A DNA stretch of 54,974 nt from DASVEE01 sp036399695 (GTDB taxonomy: Bacteria; Acidobacteriota; Thermoanaerobaculia; Gp7-AA8): assembly GCA_036399695.1 (NCBI GenBank), contig DASWMP010000133.1, forward strand, positions 1 through 54,974, written 5' to 3'. Shown piece by piece: positions 24,101-32,800 of the stretch (its first letter is position 1; each line of letters begins with the position of its first letter). A program made the position numbers and the translations under genes. The notes below the pieces were generated by a model, which worked only from the letters and a program-made list of their open reading frames with translations, made no database searches and was not told the DNA's origin.

Positions 24101-26815
24101 GGTGAAGTCGGCCGTGCGATCCGTCCCGTCGAGCGTCATCCGGACTGAGGCCGGATCGACGCCGCTGCCGGTCAGATCGGCGTAGCTCACGGCCAGCGCG
24201 TACGGCGCTTTGCCGAGATAGCTGCCGTTGACCGGAGTGTCGATGGCCGCGGTCGGCACGATCGTGTCGACGGTGAAGCGCTGCGGGTCCGATGGCGCCT
24301 TGTTGCCGGCGCGGTCGTAGAGGGTAAGCTGGATGGAGTGCGCCCCTTCAGAGAGCGCTTCGGCGGCCAGGAGCGTCCCGGTCGCGCCGTCCGCGTTCGT
24401 GATGAAACGGGCGGTGCGGTTCACGCCGTCGACCGTCACGACGACGCGGGAGAGATCGACGCCCGAGAGCGCGTCGCTCCAGCGGATCGTGAAGGCCGGC
24501 GTCCTCGAGGCGACGTAGCCATTCGCGGCAGGCGTCTCGATGGTGTACGCCGGGGCGATGGTGTCGACTTCGAACGCGGAGGTCGCGCTGCTCACGTTCC
24601 CGGCGAGGTCGCGCACCTCGGCCGTCAGGTGATACGTGCCGTCGGTGAGCGCTGCCGTCTGCGGCACGAACCCGACGCCTTCGAGCGGGGAGATCGTGAG
24701 GTAAGAGGTGATGTCCGTGGCGGCCTCGTCGCGCTTCTGCAGCGTGAGCTTGACGGAGGCGAGATCGACGCCCGTGCCCTGCGGATCGGCCCAGCCGGCG
24801 CGCAGCGCCGGTGTGGTCGTGTTGATGAACGAATCGTCGGCCGGCGCGGTGATCGACAGCACCGGTGCCTTCGTGTCCACGACGAACGACTTCGTCGCCG
24901 TCACCGGATTGCCGGCGCGGTCGGCGAGGTCGATCTGGACGTTGTGCGAGCCGTCGGTGAGCGGGGTCGTCAGGGCGCCGCTGGCGGAGTCGGGGCCGGG
25001 GGCGAGGATGGCGGGGGTGGTGGTGTTGTCGACTTTGAGCGTGAGGGTGTCGGGGTCGATGCCGGAGCCGGCGTCGGCGTAGTCGACCGTCACGACAGGG
25101 GTGGCGGTGTTGACGCGGGCGGCGGGGGTGGTGATCTGCGCGGTCGGGACGATCGTGTCGACGAGGAACGTGGACGTCGTGCTGCCGATGTTGTTCGTCG
25201 GGTCCTTGATCTCCGCGGCGATCGTGTTCTGCCCTTCCGGGAGCGTCGTGGCGACGGTGCCGGTGGCTCCGGTGGCGGTCTTGGTGAAGAGGGACGTCTG
25301 GTCGGTGTTGTTGATCGTGACCTTCAGCGAGTCCGTCACGACGCCTTCGTTGTCGGCGTAGGTGATGGCCACCGGCGGCTTCGCGCTCTTGAGGTTCGCG
25401 GCGGCGGGCGGCTCGATGACCTTGATGACCGGGACGGTCGTGTCGACGATGAAGCTCGAGGTGGCGGTGCCGATGTTGCCGGCGCGGTCGGCGACGGTGG
25501 CGGTGATGGCGTGCGTGCCGTCGGCCAGGGCCGTCATCGCGCCGGTGGCGCCGTCGGCGGTCGCGGTCAGCGTCACGGACGTCGCGTCGACCTTCGCGGT
25601 GGCGGAGGCGGGGACGATGGCCTGTTCGTCCGAGTAGGTGAGGACGAGCGGGACGTCGCGGCTGCCGATCCGGGCGGCGCTGCCCGGCTGGGCGATCGTC
25701 ACCTGCGGGGCCGTGATGTCGACGTTGAACGAGAGCGACGCCGTGGCGTTGTTGCCGCCGAGGTCGTGGATCGTGGCCGTGACCTGATTCGGGCCTTCCG
25801 GCAGCGCGGTCAACGCGAGCGTGGCTTCCGTGGCCGTCGTGGTGATGCTGGCCGTGGGGAGTGGCGTCCCGTTCACCGTCACGGCGAGCGTGGCGGGGGT
25901 GAGGGCCACGTCATCCTGATAGCGGACCTTCACCTGCGGCGCCTGCGTATTGAGGTACGCGCCGGCGGCGGGGGAGGTGAACGCCAGCGTGGGCGGCGTG
26001 AGGTCGATGCGGAACTGGCCGGTGATCTCGCTGTGGTTGCCCGCGAGGTCGGCGATCGCGACCTTGTACGTGTGCAGCCCCTGCGCGAGCGGCGCGGTGG
26101 CGGGGATGTCGCCGGAAGCTTCGTCGCTGCGGCGGGTGAAGAGGGCGCTGCGGTCGACGTCGTCGATCAGCACCTTCAGTGAGGCGCGGTCGACGCCGGA
26201 GGCGGCCGGCTCGCCGGTGCCGATGGCATCCGCGTACTGCACGACCAGAGTCGGCGCCGCGGTGTTGATCGTCGAGGCGGTGGCAGGCTGCGTCCAGGTG
26301 AGCTGCGGCGCGGTGACGTCGTTCGTCGTGCCGTAGAGCCAGATCGTGAGATAGCTCGTCGGGCGGCTGGCCAGCGTGACTTTCAGCGTCGACTTGGGCG
26401 TCGTCAGCGTGACCGGTTTCTCGTAGCTGGCGGCGTTCTGGTTGAAGTCCGACTGCGTGAGGAGCTCGACGCCGTTGACCTCCACGATGGCCGACGACAC
26501 GCGGAACGTGCCGTTCGCCTCACCGTTCTGCACGCGCAGGCGGAAGGGTCCCTTCAGCCAGGGCGGGACGTCCACCGTGGCGGTGTAGACGTCCTTCGGT
26601 CCGGTCGTGCGGACGTATTTCTTCGGGCCGAAGAAGGGGAGGCCGGCCGCTGTGGTCGCGGAAGTACGGACCGGGTTCGCGGGGACAGACAGGAGTGTCT
26701 GTCCTACATTAGAACCTCGTGTTTGCGATGCGCCGCCGGCGGTCTGCGCGAGCAACTGGCCCGGCATGAGCGACAACAGCGTCGTGGCGATGAGCCGTTT
26801 GACAATCGTATTCAT
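15113..26815 (-). CDS. Giant exported Ig-repeat protein with C-terminal alpha/beta-hydrolase (lipase-like) domain
   Basis: A 3900-residue exported protein. The start is the ATG at 26815 (MNTIVKRLIATTLLSLMPGQLLAQ, a clear signal peptide), 11 bases after the previous stop; the frame extends upstream but without signal features. Residues 33-48 are encoded by a 22-bp palindromic repeat and its flanks. From about 172 to 1382 there are a dozen or more tandem Ig-like repeats, each about 90-100 residues, with recurring VDTxxP and DxAGN motifs. A carboxypeptidase-regulatory-like domain follows (about 1390-1460), then Big_5-like domains (about 1940-2040, 2545-2666) and LVIVD-type propeller repeats (about 2670-3050). 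Residues 3432-3900 form a hydrolase: HG at 3435, nucleophile Ser3534 in VVAHSLGNG, acid Asp3684 in SANDRIL and His3787 in GNHWNVK. It may act on lipids or esters at the surface. Natural substrate unknown. Confidence 0.85.
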   Translation of the reverse strand: MNTIVKRLIATTLLSLMPGQLLAQTAGGASQTRGSNVGQTLLSVPANPVRTSATTAAGLPFFGPKKYVRTTGPKDVYTATVDVPPWLKGPFRLRVQNGEANGTFRVSSAIVEVNGVELLTQSDFNQNAASYEKPVTLTTPKSTLKVTLASRPTSYLTIWLYGTTNDVTAPQLTWTQPATASTINTAAPTLVVQYADAIGTGEPAASGVDRASLKVLIDDVDRSALFTRRSDEASGDIPATAPLAQGLHTYKVAIADLAGNHSEITGQFRIDLTPPTLAFTSPAAGAYLNTQAPQVKVRYQDDVALTPATLAVTVNGTPLPTASITTTATEATLALTALPEGPNQVTATIHDLGGNNATASLSFNVDITAPQVTIAQPGSAARIGSRDVPLVLTYSDEQAIVPASATAKVDATSVTLTATADGATGAMTALADGTHAITATVADRAGNIGTATSSFIVDTTVPVIKVIEPPAAANLKSAKPPVAITYADNEGVVTDSLKVTINNTDQTSLFTKTATGATGTVATTLPEGQNTIAAEIKDPTNNIGSTTSTFLVDTIVPTAQITTPAARVNTATPVVTVDYADAGSGIDPDTLTLKVDNTTTPAILAPGPDSASGALTTPLTDGSHNVQIDLADRAGNPVTATKSFVVDTKAPVLSITAPADDSFINTTTPALRAGWADPQGTGVDLASVKLTLQKRDEAATDITSYLTISPLEGVGFVPQTAALTDGTYHLTAEVRDLAGNVSSATSAFEVDTIAPAYTIETPAANGYVASRTPAFTIRWSDALSGVDLSRVVVTVDGVNRTARFITNADGATGTLLAAEALSEGAHSIQLTLYDRAGNKAPSDPQRFTVDTIVPTAAIDTPVNGSYLGKAPYALAVSYADLTGSGVDPASVRMTLDGTDRTADFTVGAASATAQLATTLTDGKHTLAVSLLDWAGNPATATSTFTVDAVPPVVTITSPQAGTWLKGSTVTVTGTVADASPVVLEINGVVASVTAGSFTAQVPATDGRFTIRATATDAAANRFTAEVVVDVDSKVPVITVTEPLNGAVTKNASIRLAGSIVDTSAVTLTLDGAALALTSNAFSTDVPLTADGVKTMTLAATDAAGNTATATVKVTRDTIAPVITVASPVKASVIGTLPVLVKGTYEDATAVTLTVDSAVATLTTSAWQASIATLSEGEHTFAIVATDAAGNTTTVSHEITIDTAAPTVVIDAPVAGSLTKEGTTTVTGTATDRTLRAVTIGGLTATLAAGTSADQKKFTVANVPLNDGDNTLTAIATDALSRTGQASVLVTRDSIAPVVTVDAPSLITRTRTTNVTATVEENLTLRDVVFTLGTTQLAKLTAPPFTTGVTAPSTAKPGDTLTLTVVATDKAGNATTVTKSLGVTSDGAVTGQVLDDSTGLPLRGARVRIAGATSEATTDERGRYALPANDQNLVLLIDFPLVGTTPMTEVERTVAIESGVGTIPVDARLTPLANPADIGQNGGFVVNATYGVNVPGGAVTTATPMRLTPLTPQGLPNLLPLGWSPVAAFDFRVDGSANNVPYEATLSGLPNASVTLVQYEPALHAWSVVSTGLVTVGGSLRATVPAPGAYALVIADDATVPAPAAGELLKGIVMQPIPDAATSSGSVNPPTLPPTGGSATGTLIVHAQPALPSGTVVQAEVTETFSLSNGEVASEETRTQDLVLYRSGNDVKAQFPIRPSRSFTSGELVEGKVHLDILAGREAVRGRTGGSQALTLDAGPVLLTVPAGALPNDLAISATPAILSSFLPSTPAAKPFAEVVLDFGGVMLATTAELSARAGDVPATETVVLARIERVRGVPKVVVVATTERVDNLYVSRPLGNLGGVRRDGRYVFYRVNVAWGLVTGALGLPSGSNPAVVQAAGFPFSAITTSQFTLIAPAGNTRLTATVPGTSLTGETTVAVPAGGSVTTTFRADAATTTAVVTPADGAVRVPTSIQLEIEATAPIRADSIDGVRLELASTGAAVAVRRVVSGSGRIVAVIPQDGLEPGTAYRLVANGVVDVYGGHIAVPAVTFTTMPNEPPQYDTTRVTFSMPDSRGMVTISAPAGSLPPGTRVVVVNDGNGVVISLTALNDGSLNGELPATINDRLLVTITDPQGNVVNFERSQFVFTDGSGRVAIGPGGGIVTGTGGTAIQLPEGALSEGAVFKVEAFGPDAFPERPADLLNAKWGGGLRVNSPQMPVLAKEGDLIFKRPADAPPGSTYWVYKRIAGPNGAVAFQLIDYALEDGKGNVVTASPPFPGWHDFVASYQIAADMVSIGLGMLSDISFVLMYQWEEMLPALPIPGAISGKVYEPEWKPGAREPEYVGVGGAVVWRRREEGRLAIPTFSISSSDGTFTVIDEQYTGGTIEMSAWKGLRYVEGTAFEANVLDSKSFFTVLFQRHRHVANVNLTLKANDQPPAAPDVEAFVFRKLDENGSKRQDIKGTMAAGYPLWAGFRVNNGVQAEIKNVTIGGDELAVGPDNASSDLPMKFVATQSYTPTMAGTFTLKASAQNPLGGAPIPVEHTFLVVANAGDGNTEAVNDKKPDWITASLVPRMDQVAVPSDALPQVVFTEPVTQVLANISLTNSDGPAPFLVSAVTIDNEKRKYVVADLSAVPPSTAVLSITIRPTGGLDLGKQYELRLLSGIQDLDTENGQPAPKNLDPKVLRFTTIGPVDTGSSSPFSAAGVVVLGSHAYVAERDSDLLNNFMTAWSLANHGNPSLVGRAGVSGQAMHIHGEESSSLTESRGPAVVVGSGLKFTVPGPSNVYLFDVNEPSQPKRVAVVSVAESAEAGVVLRVHLHGRYAYTITYPYGMQVIDMERAVEIHKEYSDDPGKRLDMAKAIVTAGVGFAQQAVVNSIDVNHIEGQFSRLFNIFAGEYVIDGQPKTLVFGTGTRPLVIIDPTSAGNSALKVVTLPGNDRGSLRNGRGLAPTLVRGRQLVIIGGDGVPQFAGSEQPTMAVVDVTNPLQPKIVGSINVPGSVADVAAHGDRAYVSTSNATYVYSIADPERPRQIGFVPGIGGSISLDANGTMVVGTSRDGVSTAGIHTAVLHPMLIVEHVDALFVSPDEAYGTPMAPQKMVLKEATKVRVKISPAGLATNAVVKFINPNFRNAEGALPPDDVITMDVTFNTEGEGEVVLPVGQRFNDTSLRAIATANTSTGGVVPSLPRDIDIGWAKLVLDANNNVELDSRDEEAKRKGRAFGFWESDPLLTPKKISFDADPSQGLSDYATARIVVNKQWWDGHPGAMRMRLHHNELPARWLVVEKVGEKRDYLRQSAVTYQQRDKIVGGPDTVYCNPTGTRFTSETSECRDLDGAIRLPKFDNGEHDFLFRCERCVTPQAGLRAIDDVPEMVLEYSANGSDGWVEIDRVRADIRPILEWITVQNVRAEGLSDRPMAKLTTPGAALRTNANEKFANDYFPGADGSPRVPARAKTVQTIVHGYLVSHKSAVYEMFPRYFKRLYWVGTPMHRLQGEWWKQDETPGCVHDCAHTVGVSWPGFNPFFPQAEFRALETGAPLAKYLAGVKAERSDRLINVVAHSLGNGVVNSAMTRPELSAPNMINRYVMNEAALPAEAMASSYSPEAGELEYYGEKHAENYGYPNDDPWVEGWAMPGAESRWIKHLNTMVEQGAPSFILNHPDWTYTRRWKQTRSMPIPETVPSEVPQRGPWRSFFWQNATKAKIFNTWSANDRILTKTWRSSNYVFKPHSKTGMLAQLAEGQARNFLLGKVIDKLKTKFGENFFKKVPDAIEKIVEEQIDFNPHLRIQDNFVLQTWALTNHTDADEDSVFGGGNHWNVKRQWAEIAFWFPATSYAAGQKNLDHVLTTGPICAVDQCNTNFTKFSPEVIDPPEWLIEGVPIPFVDISDAVRHASVGFTQYTTHTYLNTSRFHEVWEAYDQIRKMLDEKN
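26683..26704. repeat. REP-like 22-bp palindrome, copy 2, in frame in giant gene
   Basis: Perfect arms GGACAGACA / TGTCTGTCC around GGAG, followed by TACATT. It lies inside the coding sequence just after the signal peptide and is read as part of VGQTLLSVPANP. The reading frame is open through it. Confidence 0.9.
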
Positions 26816-26826
26816 CAGTAATCCGA

Positions 26827-29800
26827 TCAGAACGTCAGGTTGATGGTGGCGACGCCGCCGTCGAGGGAACGGGTTCCGTAGATCGTTCCGTCGCGGCGGG
26901 CCGGCACCATCTGGATGCGGGCGGTGGAGGGGGCGTTGGTGACGCCCTGGGTCGAGTAGTCGACGGTGACGGCCCCGTTCTGGACGGTGAACCACTTCCA
27001 GATTACGCCCGAGGGGGAGGCGTTGCCGTTGAGGATCGTGCCGCCGATCGACACGTTGTAGCAGCAGCTCGAAACGGTCGCGCTGTTCGACACCGTCACG
27101 GCCACCGGCGTGCCGTCGGGGACGACGTTCCCGGCTGCATCGCGGATGTTGGCGAAGATCACGCTGACCGTACCCGGGATCTTCAGCGTCTGCGGCGCCG
27201 GCACGGTGGCCGACGTCACGCCGTTGATGCGGATCGGGCCGTAGCCGAGCGTCCCCTGCGAGAGGATGGCGCCGTTGCGGTCGGCCGGGACGACCGAGAC
27301 GTTGGCAATCCTCGTTTCACCGACGCCCGCGGTCAGGAGGCCACCGTCGTAAACGGCGCGTACGCTGCCGCCGGCGATGGTGAACACCTTGAAGTTGGAG
27401 TTGTTCGTGGCGGACGATCCGTCGCCGGCGACCGTACCGGCCGCGGTGAGGGTGCCGCCGGCCGAGGTGACGTAGCAGCAGCTCGTCCAGCTCGCGGAGT
27501 CGGCGACCGTCAGCGCGACCTTCGTGCCGTCGGGCAGCGGCAGGCCGTCCGAGCTCTTCAGGTCGCGGACCGTGATCTGCGACGTCACGTTCGGCGCGAA
27601 GGCCGTCAGGTTGAGCGGCTCGGCGACGACCGTGGCCGTCGACTGCGACAGCAGGCGGATCGAGACCGTACCGAGGACGAGCTGGCTGATGATGTTGCCG
27701 CTGGAGTTGGCGGCGACGACGGCAACGTTCGCGACCTTCTCACCCGTGCTGACGACCACGCCCTGCGACGAGTACTGCAGGACGACCTGGCCGTTCGTGA
27801 CGGGGAAGATGCGGAAGTTCGAGTTGTTGCCGGCCATCCGCTCGCCGAGGATCACGCCGCCGGCGGAGTTGACGTAGCAGCAGCTCGTCCAGGTGGCGCT
27901 GTTTGCCGCCGTCACGCCGACGAGTGTGCCGTCCGGCACCGGCCGTCCGAGCGAATCCTTGATGTTGCCGATCGTGATCGTCGAGCGGTAATCCGCACCG
28001 TCGGCGAAGAAGGCGCTCGGCGAGGCCGTGAGCTGCGCCGTCGTCGTCCCGATCGTGGAGACCGGCACGATCCCGAGCGCCGCCCGGTCGTTCAGCGTGC
28101 CGTTCGCGCCCGCCTGGGCGATGACGATGTTCGACGTCTTCGACTCGCCCGGACCGGAGACGATGCCCTGGTTGCCGAACGTGACGTCGATGCCGCCGTC
28201 CTTGATTGCGAAGTACTTGAAGTTCGAGTCGTTCGGAGAGGGCAGTCCGTTGAGGATCTGGCCGCCGGCCGAGTTGACGTAGCAGCAGCTCGTCCAGGTG
28301 GCGCTGTTCGCCGCCGTTACGACCACGAACGAGCCCTCCGGCAGCGGGTTGCCGTGCAGGTCGAGGATGTGCGTGAAGCGCACCGTCGTCGTCTGCAGGT
28401 TGCCGTCGCCGAAGATCGCCGACTCCGTCGCCGAGCCTCGGGCGTTCATCGGACCGAGAATCTTGACCTGCGCCAATCCGAGAACGCGCATGTCCAGACG
28501 TCCGCCGATGTTGTCGCCCGCCAGCACCTGGATGTTGCTCGTCCGGTCCTGCCCCGCCGGGACGTTGCCGATACCCTGCTGCGTCCAGCTCGTGCTGAAG
28601 AAGTTGCGGAACAGCGGGAAGAACTTGTAGATCGAGCTGCTCGGCGAGATGCCGCCGCCGGCGATCGTGCCGCCGTGCGAGCCGATGTAGCAGCAGGCGT
28701 CCCACGAGGCGCTGTTCGTGGCGGTGACGAGCAGGTTCGCGCCGTCCGGCACGAGATGGGCGCGTGCGTCATGGGCGTGGAAGACGTCCACCTGCACCGA
28801 CGGCGGGTTCGGGAAGACGTAGGGGACTGTCTTCGGCGAGACCGCCACTTCGGACGACGCCGCGCCGACGAGGCCGAGATAGCCGAGGCCGATCGCTTCC
28901 ATTGCCGAGCGGTTGCCGTTGGCGTCCGCCGGGAGCACCTGGATCGTGGCCGTCTTGACTTCACCGACCGAGGAAGCGAGGCCGCTCGACGAGTACTCCG
29001 CCTCCACCTCACCGTTGCTCACGGTGTGCACGCGATAAAGGCTGCTCGTCGGCGAAGGAGTGCCGCTGATGATGTTGCCGCCGGCGGAGCTCGTCCAGAA
29101 GCCATTCGTCCAGCTCTGGCTGTTCGCGGCGGTCAGCAGCACCTTCGTGCCGTTCGGCAGCGGGTTGCCGGCCGTATCGCGCACCTGCACGCGGAGCTTC
29201 GAGCGGCGGTCGTTGCGGTCGGCGTAGAGAGTGGCGGGGGCGAGATGGACGACAGCCTGGTCGGCCGCCGAGCGGATGGCGATGTCGATCGTGCTGATCG
29301 CTTCCGCGCCGAGGACGTTGTCGCTCGCGTCGGCCGCCATGACCTGGACGATGACGGCCGCGCCGGTCTTCACCGTCGGGGTGACGGGGTTCGAGGCGTA
29401 CGTCGCCGTCACCGAGCCGCCGTTGATCGTGAAGACCTGGAAAGCCGGGTTGTTCGCTGCCGGCGTGCCGCCGGAGATCGTCCCCCCGGCCGAGCGGAAG
29501 GGCGTACCGAGACTGTTCTTCGTCGCCATGTCGGCGGCCGTGAGGGCGATCTTGCCGCCGTCCGGCACGAGGTTCCCTTCGATGTCGCGGATGTTCGTGA
29601 TCGTCAGGGTCGTGGTGCCCGGCGCGATCACGGTCGGCGGCTCCGCCGTCACTTCCGCGCTGTGGCCGACGTACGTACGGTCCTGGCGGGGGACGATGAA
29701 GTAAGTGCCGATGAACTGCGAGCCGTCCGTGAACACGGCCTTCACCGTGTACGTCCAGTCTTCCCGGATGAACCCCGCGTCCGCGGCGAAGAGCGTGAGC

Positions 29801-32800
29801 GTGGTGCCGTTCGTGACGGGGAAGCTGACCTGGCCGGTGCCGTTGTTGAGCAGCGGCGAGCCCGGATCGAGGGCTACGCCGATCGGCGGCTGGCCGTTGC
29901 GCGTGCTGCGCGTGAGCGGACCCGAGAGGTCGATGTAGCTGAGGGTGCGGGTGACGCCGTCGCCGATGGCCAGGCTGACGGTGAAGACGGCGTCGAGGTT
30001 GCCGTCCGGCACCAGCGACCCGGCAGCGGCGCCGACGCGGTCGACGAGGATGCCGTCGTAGTGCAGTGAGGTCGAGCCTTCCGACGGCGGAAGCGACGGC
30101 GTGCTGCGGATGCTCGTCGTCGCCGCGTCGCTGCGGTTGGTCACGGCGTCGATGGCCACGATCGAGAGCGGATCGTCGATCGAGCCGGCGATGTAGATGG
30201 AGAAGCTGCCGTCGCTGCCCGCGCGGACGGTGGTCATCGCGGAGCTCTTCGTGTTCGTGATCTCGACGGTCGCATTGGGCTCGACGGCGCCGGCATAGCC
30301 GTAGACCATCGAGCTGCCGTTGACCGGCGGCTCCGCCGTGATCCGGGTGATGTCGGGGAGTACCGGCGGGGTGCGGTCGACGACCACCGTGAGGCTCGTC
30401 TGCGCCGTCTCGCCGCTCTGCGCCGTGGCCGTGGCGGTGATGACGAGCGGCCCTTCCGGCGCGCTGGCCAGCGGGAACATCGCCTCGTACGGCGACGCCT
30501 CGTCCGTGATGCTGCTACCGCTGGCGGTGAAGACGATGGAGACGACCGGCTCGCTCGCCGTGGCCGTCGTGGAGACGGCGTCGCGGACCTGCGTACCGGC
30601 GCCCGGGCTGCCGAACGTGAGCGTGAGCGGGCGATTGTTGATCAACGCGCGGATCGGCGGCGAAACGGCCGTCGTGTTGCCTGCCACGTCGACAGCGCGG
30701 GCGGTGAAGTTGTGCCAGCCGTCCGCGAGCGAACGGGTGTCGTAGCCCGCCGAGAGGGCCGGGGCCGTGAGGTTGAGGAAGTGGCTGTTGTCGACGTACA
30801 CCTCGACGCGATGCACGCCCGAGGTGGCGTCGCTCGTGATCGCACCGATCGTGATGCTGCCGTTGAGCGTGGCGTCCTGGCCGATGCCGGTGAGCTGTGG
30901 CACCGCCGGCGCCGTCGCATCGAGCTTGAACGTGCTCGTGACCGTGCCGGTGTTGCCGGCGCGGTCCGTCATCGACGCGTCGAGCGTGTGCGTCCCTTCG
31001 GCCAGCGCCGTTGCCGGCGTGAAGTACATCGTGGCGCCGGAGAGCTGCGTCGTCACGGCCGTGCCGTCGAGGCGGAGCGTGCCGCTGGCGGCGGCGATGC
31101 CGCTGACCGGATCGACACCGTTGACCTGGATCTGCGGCTGGAGCGTACGGATCCAGGTGTTGTTGGCCGGCGACGTCACCGTCAGCACCGGCGCCACGGT
31201 GTCGGTGGTGGCGAAGGTGGAGGTGAACGCCGTCGTCTGCACGTTGCCGCTCGCATCCATCGCGCCGTTCACTTTGACCGTGTAGACGCTGTTGTCGGCG
31301 AGCGGGGCGGACGGCGTGAAGACGATGGTGGTTGGCGACGTCATCGCCGCACTGCCGGCCACGCCGTCGAGCGTCACGACTGCCGAAGCGTCATTGTTCG
31401 CAGCGAGCGATTCGTCGAACGTCACCGTGACCGCCGTCGTAGCCGCGACCTGGATCGCGCCGCCGGCGGGGACGACGCTCGCCACCTTCGGCCCGGAGAG
31501 GTCGATCGTGTGGAAGCGGCTCGCCGTTGTTTCAAGAGGATGCCGCCCGAAGACGTCCGTCACCGACGTGCTGACGTTGACCGTCAGCTCCGACGAATCA
31601 GGCCAGGTGCCGGTGAGCGTGACGCTCTTCGCGTCGCTCGAGAGCGACGCGTTACCGCTCACCGTCGTCGTGCCGTTGCGCACGGTGATGCCGGCGGCGG
31701 AGAGCAACTGATTGCTGAAGACGACGACGACGGGCGTCGTCTGCGTCACGCCGATCGCACCGTTTGCCGGTGTGATCGAGACGACGCGCAGCGGCTGGTC
31801 GTCGAGGACGAGAGTCCCGAGGTCGACCGTCTGGCCGTTCGTCGTGAGGCTGCCCTGCGAAAGCGCCAGGCCCGTGGTGATCGGGTCGTTGATGCGGACC
31901 GTGAAGTTGCTGAACGGCACGCCGCGCGCCGTGAAGCGGCCGTCGTTGCCTGCCTGCACCGTCACCGAACGGCTGGCGTCGAGCTGCAGCACCACGTTCG
32001 CGCCGACCGCCGGCGTCGTGCCGTTGGAGCGCATGACCAGGCCCGTGACCGTGCCGCTCGGCTGGATCTGTACCGTCAGGTCGAGCGTCTGGTTCGGCGC
32101 GATGCTGCCGGAGGCGGTGCCGTACAGCAGGAACTCGCCCGATTTCGCCGTCAGTGTCGCGGAGAACGGACCGGCCGGCACCTGCGGCAGGGCGAACAGG
32201 CCGTCCGCCTGCGCCTGCACGGTGAAGCTGTACGGAACGGCGCCGTTGCCGGTAATCCTGATGCTGCCCGCGATGGCCGCGCCGGCCGAGTCGAGGGCGT
32301 GGCCGCTGATGCCGCCGACGCCGTTGAGCGTCAGCGTGACGTCCGTCGTCCGCGAGCCGGCGATGTCGGCGCTGCCGCTGGCCTTGTCGATGCCGCCGAG
32401 AACGTCCGCCGTGAGGTTGGCGTAACCGGCCGGGACGCGCTCGAAGGTGAACGCGCCGGTCGTGTCACTAATCGTGGTGAGCGTCGCGCCGCCGGTGCCG
32501 CCGACATAGACGGTGACGAGCGACAGCGGCGCCGCCGACCGGCCGCCGGCGGCGACGACATGGCCGGTGAGCTTGCCGGAATCGCGCAGGGCCACGTCGA
32601 GCGTGAGCGTCTGCGCTTCACCCGTCAGCATGCCGCTGGTCGTGCCGGTCAGGAAGTTGCCCGACAGGCTGCCGGTCACGTTGATCCTTCCCTCGGGGAT
32701 GCCGTCGACGGTGTAGCGGCCCGTGGCATCGGCGAAGGTGATGACGTCGAAGCTGCCGTTGGTGATCCGCACGTGCGCGCCCGGCTGCGCCGCGCCGTTG

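Noticed and set aside
22670..26300. Possible DNA-level tandem duplication or CRISPR-like regularity in the Ig region
   Set aside because: The regularity is protein-level: Ig-like domains of about 90-100 residues that have diverged in DNA.
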